From positions 137,589 through 201,588 of the forward strand of contig CACRSC010000050.1 in NCBI GenBank assembly GCA_902651635.1: a stretch of 64,000 nucleotides of DNA. Direction: 5' to 3'. The notes under the pieces are model-generated. The model was not told the DNA's origin, did not search any database, and saw only the letters and a list, made by a program, of their open reading frames with translations. This document shows, one piece after another, positions 57,491 through 64,000 of the stretch; the stretch's first letter is position 1, and every line of letters starts with the position of its first letter. The position numbers and the translations under genes are program-made. This DNA comes from Mastigamoeba balamuthi (Eukaryota > Evosea > Mastigamoebida > Mastigamoebidae).

Positions 57491-57730
57491 TTGCAGCTGT
57501 GGCAGCACTGAGCTTGGGGCTGTTCTTCCTAAGGACGCAGCTGTCGCTGTCGCCCTGCTAGGACAGCACTGGGGGGACAGTCGCCCCAACCTGGCCCAGC
57601 TGCACAGCTGTGGGGCACAAGCAAAAGGATCTTCGGGGAAGGGGTCATTCCCCAGGTAAAGAAAGGAATCTTTCTGGAATCTTCTCAGACCGCGAAAATA
57701 TCACCAGCGACGGCAGAGAATCTGGCGTCA

Positions 57731-57740
57731 TTTTATAAGC
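57731..57740 (+). promoter_or_regulatory. TATA-like element of UNC93-like gene
   Basis: TTTTATAAGC about 30 bp upstream of the ATG. The same TTTATAAGC is seen 145 bp before the sugar transporter ATG. AAATATC lies a further 30 bp upstream. Confidence 0.4.
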
Positions 57741-57768
57741 AGCGCACCTTTCAGTAAACCTGTTAATT

Positions 57769-59348
57769 ATGAGCGCCGTCGGTGGCGAGCAGTTCGCCAG
57801 AGAGACCCCGGGCCAGCTCGAGGTCGTCAAGCCGAGCGACCCCTCCGAGTCGATGGTCCGCTACCACCGCTCCATCGCTGCCATGAGCGCAGTTGCGTCC
57901 CCTCTCTCGGCTGCTCCGGGTTTCCTGTCGCGAGCAGGTGGGCGGAAAAACGGTGCTGACGTCATCTGCGGCAACGCAACTCTCTCCCCACCACCTGCCA
58001 GGGGTTCCTGCTGCTGTTCACTTGCTACTACATCGTGCAGAACCTGCAGACGCAGGTCAACAAGACCAGCGGATGGATCAGCCTCGGTGCGCCTCTGCCC
58101 CCCCGACGCCTCTCGCGCGCTTATCGCCGTCCAGAGGCGCTGCCCTGGCAGCGCCCAGTCGCCCCGCGTGGCCGCTGGATCGGTTTTGTGGGGGCGCATG
58201 ACTGACGCACGCCCCGCAGGCATCGTCTATGTCGTACGTCCTCCCCCTTACAACACAGGACCGACGACCACCGGGGACTAAGTGACTGCTGCTTGCTTGC
58301 TTGCTTGCTGCCTCTCTCTCTCTCTCGTATCGCTGCTGGCAGTCGTTCTCGCTGATGTCGTTTGTCTCGGGCGCTGTCGTGCACGTCGCCGGCGAGCGGG
58401 CGGTGATGTTCGCGTCGACGTTCGGGTACGTCTTCTTCGTCGGGGCCAACATCCGCGTGCACGCGCCGCTGCTCTACGCCAGCGCCTTGGCCGCCGGCGT
58501 CTGCGCGGCGCTGCTGTGGGTCTCGTGCGGCTCGTACCTCACGCGCGCGAGCGTCATCGCCGGCCGCGAGGAGCTCTACGCGACGGCCTTCATGCTCTGC
58601 TTCTCGCTCAGCACCTTCACCAGCAACCTCATCGCCGCCCTCGTCCAGGTGCGAGCGGCCCTCCCCAGCGGGCCAGCACCCGCTGCTGCCTCTGGGCTGC
58701 GGCGCCCAGAGACGTCTGGTAGATGGAGCTGTGAGGCCTCTGGCCGTGCCTGTGCACCGTCAGACCCGCTGGCGACACGCGCGAGGCCACAAGCCAGTGG
58801 CTGGCGGAGCTCTGACACTGGCCGCCCACCCCCGCGCGCTTGCAGGAGCTCTCGACGAGCACCATCAATGGCTCGAGCGAGGGCGACAGCGGCTACGACT
58901 TCACGGGCCTCTTTGTCGCGTGCACGGTGCTCGCGTTCGTCTCGGCGTTCGTCTTCCTGCTGCTGGCGCCGCTGCCCGACGCCGGCGACGAGGAGCGCTC
59001 GCTGCGCAAGGACCTCGCGGGCTCGGTCGCGGCCCTGCGGCAGCTGCGGAAGCTGATGCTGCAGCCGCGGATGGCGCTGCTGATGCCCATGTTCGCCGCC
59101 ATGGGCTGCGACGTGGGCTTCGCCGTCGGTGTGCTCCCCGCCCTCATCGACGACACGCGCGTCAGCAGCTGGGCGCTCGCCGCCAGCGGCGTCGTCTACA
59201 TCGTCGTCAGCGCCTTCTACGCGAGGATCTCGCGCGCCGGGCGCGGCGTCCTGGCGTTCCTCATCATCGCGTTCGCTCTCGTGCGGCTCCGCTGCCCTCT
59301 CTCTCTCTCTCTCTCTCTCCTTCCCCGCTGCTGCCCCCGAGCACTCAN

Positions 59349-59398
<50 letters not shown>

Positions 59399-59848
59399 CG
59401 CTGCTGCCCCCGAGCACTCAGCGTTGGTCGTCTGCAGATCGCGGGGCTCGTTCTGTGCGTGCCCGTCGCGAGCCAACTCGAGGGCAGGGCGCAGTTCTGG
59501 GTGTTCATGTGCGCGGGGGCGATGTTCGGGTTCCCCGAGCCCGGGCTGAGCGTGCAGTTCAGCCTCGTCTTTGAGCGCGACTTTGCCGAGGACGAGCTCA
59601 CCGCGTGCAACTGCGCGCTGCACGCCCTCGAGGCCATCGGGTTCGCCGTGGCGTTCTTCGCGGGCATCTGGCTCTCGAGCGTGGCCATGGCCTTCATCGT
59701 CGGCGGCGTGCAGGTCGTCGCGCTCGCATGCGTCCTCGTGCGCGCGGCGGCGCTGAAGCTGCCCTCGCACGGGTACTACGACAGCGTCCCCGAAGGCGAG
59801 TCGCAGGACAGCCGCTTGGAAGAGATAACAGAGGCCAAAACGTACTGA
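57769..59848 (+). CDS. UNC93-like major facilitator protein
   Basis: Exons 57769-57891, 58002-58086, 58220-58233, 58343-58648, 58846-59280 and 59438-59848 give 457 aa, the length I recall for human UNC93A. UNC93 proteins are 12-helix MFS-fold membrane proteins, some controlling channels or Toll-like receptor trafficking. Seen: GFLLLFTCYYIVQNLQTQVN, GWISLGIVYVSFSLMSFVSG (assembled from three exons), AVMFASTFGYVFFVGANI, LWVSCGSYLTRASV, PRMALLMPMFAAMGCDVGFA, FPEPGLSVQFSLVFERDF and the acidic tail. The GF-LLF-..QNLQ start and the LW..GxYLTR motif define the family. One exon is only 14 nt, ending at a perfect GTACGT donor. The exon 1 donor (GTTGCG) is weak, but the same hexamer is used once in the GSAP model. 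The last intron has a CT satellite and one N. Confidence 0.87.
59285..59425 (+). repeat. (CT)n satellite with doubled flank in UNC93-like intron
   Basis: CT runs alternate with CCCCGCTGCTGCCCCCGAGC, which occurs twice (about 59324 and 59398). One ambiguous base lies at 59348. Probably a slippage-prone stretch. Confidence 0.85.
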
Positions 59849-59937
59849 GGGCCACGTGAAAAACTGATGTTTATCTTCCGTTTGGGGTTTGCGTGGAGCG
59901 TAACTGCTCCGTGATCTTGGGCTGGAGTCGTGTCTCC

Positions 59938-60925
59938 CTACTGGGCGGGTGGGGAGGAGCGGGGGGAGTACTCATTGCGCAGCACCGCACTCAAATGCTC
60001 CTTGGTGTTCGACTCAGGAAGCTCCTCTATCGCGGTCTTGAGACCCTGGAGCGTCCTGCTGAGCGTGGCGTTCTGGGCCAGCAGCGTGGCGTTCTGGGCC
60101 TGCAGCGCGGTGACCTGCGTTGTCAGGTCGCTCACCGCTTTCTCGAGTCTGTAACAGGGTGAGTGAGCACGTAGGCTGGAGTGAGAGCATGGCTTACTGG
60201 CGGATTCTGGACCTGCTCACTGCAGCCTCCCGCCCTGCTTTTGTCCGAGGGACTCTCCTGCTTCTCCTGCCCGCCCTGCTGCCTGAGTTGCTGCGCAGGC
60301 TCCCGCTGCTGCGGCTGCTGCTGGCCTGGCTCTCCCTGCTCCTGCTCCTGCTCCTGCTGGCCTGCCTCTGGCGGCTCCTGCCCCTGCCCCTGGGTGTGGT
60401 CGCCATGGGGGACGGCGGAGGCCCAATATCCGCGTCCGCCAGTCCGGGGGGGAGTTCTGCTGCGTCACTGGGGGGCTGCACGCCCTCGTCGGTCTCCGCG
60501 CCGGACTCGCCACCCGACTCGCGCGAACCCTCGCCGGTCTTGTCACTGGACCCGAGCGCGCCCTCGCCGGGCTCCACTCCGGGGTCGCCGCCAGACCCGC
60601 GCGAGCCCTCGCCGGATCCGCGAGAGGCAGAAGGGGCGTGCAGGGACCGCTTGGACTTGGGCGCCGAGTGGTCCTGCGCCTCGCGTGTCCTTTTCTTCCT
60701 GGAGGACTGCGTGCCCGGTGCAGCAACAGAGCCCGCTGGCGCTGCCGCTGCCTCTGCCGCTGCCGCTGCCGCTGCCTTTGCCGTTGCTGACCTGGTCTGC
60801 CTCTTGAATCTGTCCGCCTCGTTCACGGAAGCGCCTGAAGCGCCTGCCGATTCGACCCGCTTCCTGAACGTGGTTCCTTGGAACCAGCCCACGTTGCGCT
60901 GGTGCGTCTCGCTGAGGTTCTCCAT
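59938..60925 (-). CDS. Arg/Ser-rich protein with C-terminal leucine zipper
   Basis: Exons 59938-60148 and 60213-60925 give 307 aa. The N-terminus (MENLSETHQRNVGWFQGTTF) is compact, then comes an Ala run, acidic Gly/Ser/Glu repeats (SGEGSRGSGG-like), and an Arg/Ser-rich basic stretch ending RRVPRTKAGREAAVSR. Across the intron this joins LEKAVSDLTTQVTALQAQNA and TLLAQNATLSRTLQGL, a zipper with leucines every seventh residue over six to seven heptads. This resembles a bZIP, but the basic region lacks the invariant Asn and the first zipper leucine is two residues too close to the last Arg of the SR motif. DNA binding is therefore unproven; dimerisation is likely. No family recognised. The ATG is the first in frame that precedes the compact segment. 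Confidence 0.65.
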
Positions 60926-62981
60926 CGGGGGAGCGGCGTCGGCCCAGACCCTCCTGGACAGCCCTCGTGCGTGAGCGTGTGAGCACCCGAGGCGTCTGGT
61001 GCCCCGGGGGCAGAGGCGGCACACGTGCCTTGGGCGCGGGCGGTGAGCAGGAGACAGTGCGGCGGCCCCATCGCAGTGCACGGGGCACGAATTCGTGCAC
61101 GCCGTTTGCTGGGCATGTGCCTGGGGATCGCGTTGGCGCCGAAAATGGCGGCGCTAAAATTGGGCGATTGCAACAAAACAAGCCCGGGGTTATCCCTCCC
61201 TCCCTCCCTCTGGCAGGGCATCGGCCATGCCCCTTGGGATCGCGGGTCGTCGGCACCCCGAAACGCGGGTGCTTAATCAATAATTGGGCGAGCGCAGCCT
61301 CAGAGAAGAAGCCCGGGTAGCCCTCCCCTGTTCGCCTTTTCGCCGGGCATGAATCGGGATCGCGGCAGCACACGGGAGCTTTATAAGGCGATTGCATTAT
61401 TCAAAAAAGAAGAAGACCCTGGGGTTGCATCCCTCTTGGGCCGCGGGAAGGACGCCGGCGGCGGGGGGGGGGGTGAGGCGGGGATGAACGGGGCGCACCC
61501 TGCGTGGTTGTCTGCCTTCTTCGGGTGTTGCTACGCTGAAACGGAACAAAAATAAAAACACGCGGGTGGGATTCGTTTATCTCCCGATATTATTGGGTAG
61601 CACCCACCGGTCGGAAAAGTACAAAATATCAGCAGCGGCGTGCCCTCGCGTGCGTCCCCAAAGACCCCCCCCCAGCGTCCCGATGAATGTGATCGCTGCT
61701 GCATGAGCGAGCCCTGCCAGGGGCCTACAGCCTGGCCTGCTGAGGAAGCTCCAGCATTGGCTGGCGTCGGCCCACTTATGTCAACCCGTCCTTTGGTGCC
61801 GTGATAGTGAGATGTATAAAGCAATTCTTAAAGGCTACATCAGCTGGGGGGATGGGTACAGCAGCTGGGAGCGGTACAACGACCAGAGGCATCATCCGTT
61901 TTGCTGGCATCACCAGTACCTGCCCAATTTGTCCGTTGCCGCCTGTCCTACCAGTGAAACCAGGCGCAAGATATTTAGTACTTTTTCCTTGATATTTAGT
62001 ACTTTAGTACCCTCGGGTGCGACCCAAGGTTGAACACAACGGAGGACGACGACGGCCTCTGAGTCGGCGGAGAACACAAAGGCAAAGGCAGAGGAGTGGG
62101 AAAACGCTCAGCGGACGTAAGGAAACAGCGACAGCAACAGAGGTGGCGAGGAGCCAGCGGTGGCCAGGGCAACGGCAGCTGGGCTGCTCGCGGTTCGAGA
62201 GGAGATGTACAGTCTCCATTGTCGATAACGGGGGGCACACACGAACCTCTTACACAGGCGTGAGGCGCCGGTTCGTTTCCGGTGGAGCCACCGAAGGCGC
62301 AGTCCTCTTGCTCTGTGCCGTGTCTCGGAGAGCCACAGCCCGGCCTCCTGTACCCGTCGTCCGTCGTCCCTACGATTCGCATATGGTCGATGTGAAACCG
62401 ATCTGGGGTGCAGGTGCTGCCAGCCAGTATCGCCCTTGCTGTATCCGTGTGCAAAGGGAACTGGCCAATCGGGTCTACGGTACGGTGGCATCTCCTGTCT
62501 TGATGAAGGCTGAACAGCGGCACAACTGTACGCACAGGCTAGAATGCGCTGATGGAATAAAAGTGCATCGCCACCTCGTCGGTGTGGCCTGGGGTTGGGT
62601 GGAGAATAGAGGGGCATGTTTGCACACTCAGGTGGCTGTTGTGTGGCAACGCGGCCTGCAGGCCACAAAGATGTCGAACGTTGGTGGGGCCGCCCTCAAT
62701 GGTTATGTGACACTACATCGATGACCTCACTGGCAGGCATGCCGTCGAGATTCAACAGCAGAGTGCTCAAAACCTTGAAGGACAGACTCCGTGGGCCCAC
62801 GACGACCGTCTGTACCCCCACAGCATTGCTCTCTCGAAGCCCTAAACGCATAACGGTGGGATTATAGATATCGTACTGGTTGGTACCCGCACCAACAGAA
62901 GTTAACAAACTTGTGCCCACAGCGTGGAGCAGTATTGTCGGTTGTGTTGGTCGAAGCCTGCGCCTGCTCTGGTTGTCGCCC
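60926..62981. other. Intergenic region, zip gene to LRR gene
   Basis: No gene recognised. GC-rich near 61.0-61.5 kb, then mixed. GATATTTAGTACTTT is repeated at about 61969 and 61990. The last 200 bp would hold the LRR gene promoter. Confidence 0.5.
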
Positions 62982-64000
62982 ATGTTCTCGGGAGTCCTGT
63001 GGGTGCTAGCGGCCACACTCGTGGCCGTTGCTCCCTGCTGCGGGTTGGCTGCTGCGCGCAGCAGGTGCGGGCATCGGTTTTCAACACCCTCTTGCAAAAT
63101 ACCCACCAAGCGTGATTTCGATTTCGCGCTGCACGGCACAGTACGAGGAGCGACCCTGTTCTGCTGGAGAGACAGTTCCTCTGCGACCTGGCGCGCTCGA
63201 CAAACATCGTCAGCGGTGTGTGGGGCGGGAAGAGCCCCTGCGGGCAGGATACCAATGTGTGCTTCATGGGCCTCTCTGAGGTCCATTGTGCCGGGGGCAG
63301 CATCGCGATGCTGTGCGTTGGCCATCAGCGCAACGCCATCTTTATTGCTAATCAGACCGTCAAACAGCACCATGCACAGCAAGAATCTCTCTGGCACAAT
63401 ACCAGACTCTGTTGGGAACTGCCAATCGCTCACTGAATTGTACGCACATTTCTGAAGACGAGTTTGACACCTCATGGCCAGCTGGTTAATGGGTAACAAT
63501 ATCTCTGGGACAATTCCGAGCACTATCGTTGCCCTGACATCCTTGACGCACCTGTGCGTTGTCACTATACATATTCCCGTCCTTCAACTGACTCGTTCGA
63601 TTCAATAGTCACTTGGCATACAACAATATCTCTGGGACCATCCCGAACAACATCAAGGAAATGAGTAGTCTGAAATCACTGTGCGTGCCATTGCGGATTA
63701 CATCCCGTGCTCAGCGGCAATCGTGTGTAGGTTCTTGGGCCACAACATGCTGTCTGGCACCATTCCCGACAGCATCGGAGATTTGCAACAGTTGGACGAA
63801 TTGTGCGTGTTGTACCATCTCCACCCTCGAACTTCCGTCTCACAGTTTATTGTTTGACAGAGATCTCTCAAACAACAGCCGCCTTTCTGGGACCATTCCA
63901 GCAGCACTGGGGCACCTAAGCTACTACATTTTGTGTGCTTCTACCCTGTTCTCAATTCTGACATCCAAATCAGAAATCTTGGTGACAGCAACCTCACAGG
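62982..64000 (+). CDS. Secreted or membrane LRR protein, runs off the window
   Basis: Exons 62982-63064, 63142-63312, 63368-63439, 63482-63553, 63609-63680, 63731-63802, 63861-63932 and 63974 onwards (incomplete). Exon 1 encodes a signal peptide, FSGVLWVLAATLVAVAPCCG. Exon 2 encodes an N-terminal cap with LERQFLCDLARSTNIVSG, VWGGKSPCG and CFMGLSEVHCAGG. Each following exon is exactly 72 nt, starts and ends in phase 2, and encodes one 24-residue plant-type repeat: KNLSGTIPDSVGNCQSLTEL, NNISGTIPSTIVALTSLTHL, NNISGTIPNNIKEMSSLKSL, NMLSGTIPDSIGDLQQLDEL and RLSGTIPAALGHLSYYIL. Introns are 40-60 nt and their donors are mostly GTGCG. LRR arrays of this class bind ligands at the cell surface; whether a kinase or other domain follows is outside the window. 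Confidence 0.85.

Larger units (their letters stand above)
54305..57660 (+). pseudogene. Decayed second copy of the alpha/beta-hydrolase gene, interrupted
   Basis: 54305-54540 is similar to exon 1 and intron 1 of the intact gene (47065-47265): shared CACGGCCACTGCAACTGGGT against CACGGCCACCGCTACTGGGT, then GTCCACCAGYACTACARCTG, and AATCTGAATTCG further on. 57515-57660 matches its last exon and 3' flank (49100-49275), including the stop codon context. Exons 2 and 3 are absent; the 3-kb interval holds AT-rich DNA with two Tc1/mariner relics. The order and orientation fit one gene copy split by insertions and deletions. Confidence 0.75.

Overview
The window looks like nuclear DNA of a free-living protist with a GC-rich, intron-rich genome. 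Every recognisable protein is eukaryotic (derlin, NBAS, GSAP/pigeon, RhoGEF, UNC93, cortexillin-like and DPH6 homologues). Introns are mostly 40-250 bp, have GT-AG ends and very often start GTGCG. A cortexillin-like protein (two CH domains plus coiled coil), a tandem-DH RhoGEF and plant-type LRRs suggest an amoebozoan-like organism, but that is inference. All gene models below are hand-spliced from reading-frame continuity and family similarity; the exon lengths of every complete model sum to a multiple of three.

Layout. 1-2.1 kb: no recognised gene. 2.1-3.1 kb: small three-exon gene of unknown function (+). 3.9-7.7 kb: GSAP/pigeon homologue (-), 10 exons, 856 aa. 8.1-11.8 kb: DH-PH-DH RhoGEF (-). 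12.3-13.8 kb: derlin (+). 15.6-17.6 kb: GLUT-type sugar transporter (+). 17.7-20.9 kb: coiled-coil gene of unknown family inside an inverted duplication disrupted by an AT-rich island. 21.1-27.8 kb: NBAS homologue (-), divergent from 28.3-31.6 kb, an intronless FG-GAP beta-propeller type I membrane protein (+). 31.6-36.2 kb: a possible COE/Rel-like DNA-binding gene (+) with decayed partial copies. 36.3-37.3 kb: DPH6 (+). 37.6-42.6 kb: two tandem paralogous type II membrane glycosyltransferase-like genes (-) around a RING-like remnant. 43.5-46.7 kb: cortexillin-like gene (+). 47.0-49.1 kb: alpha/beta-hydrolase-like gene (+). 49.3-57.6 kb: AT-rich island with a piggyBac-like remnant (with a 790-N gap), two Tc1/mariner relics, a GC-rich Cys-rich surface-protein gene (-) and a decayed second copy of the hydrolase gene. 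57.8-59.8 kb: UNC93-like MFS protein (+). 59.9-60.9 kb: Arg/Ser-rich leucine-zipper protein (-). 63.0 kb to the edge: LRR protein with one 72-nt exon per repeat (+).

The genes do not form an operon-like pathway. Several concern membrane traffic and the cortex: derlin (ER-associated degradation), NBAS (Golgi-to-ER tethering), RhoGEF and cortexillin-like protein (actin cortex), and surface proteins (FG-GAP, LRR, Cys-rich, glycosyltransferases). The most unusual signals are the tandem-DH RhoGEF, the near full-length GSAP homologue, the COE/Rel-like gene with its decayed copies, the one-repeat-per-exon LRR gene, the GTGCG splice donors, and the two host-gene duplications interrupted by AT-rich DNA.
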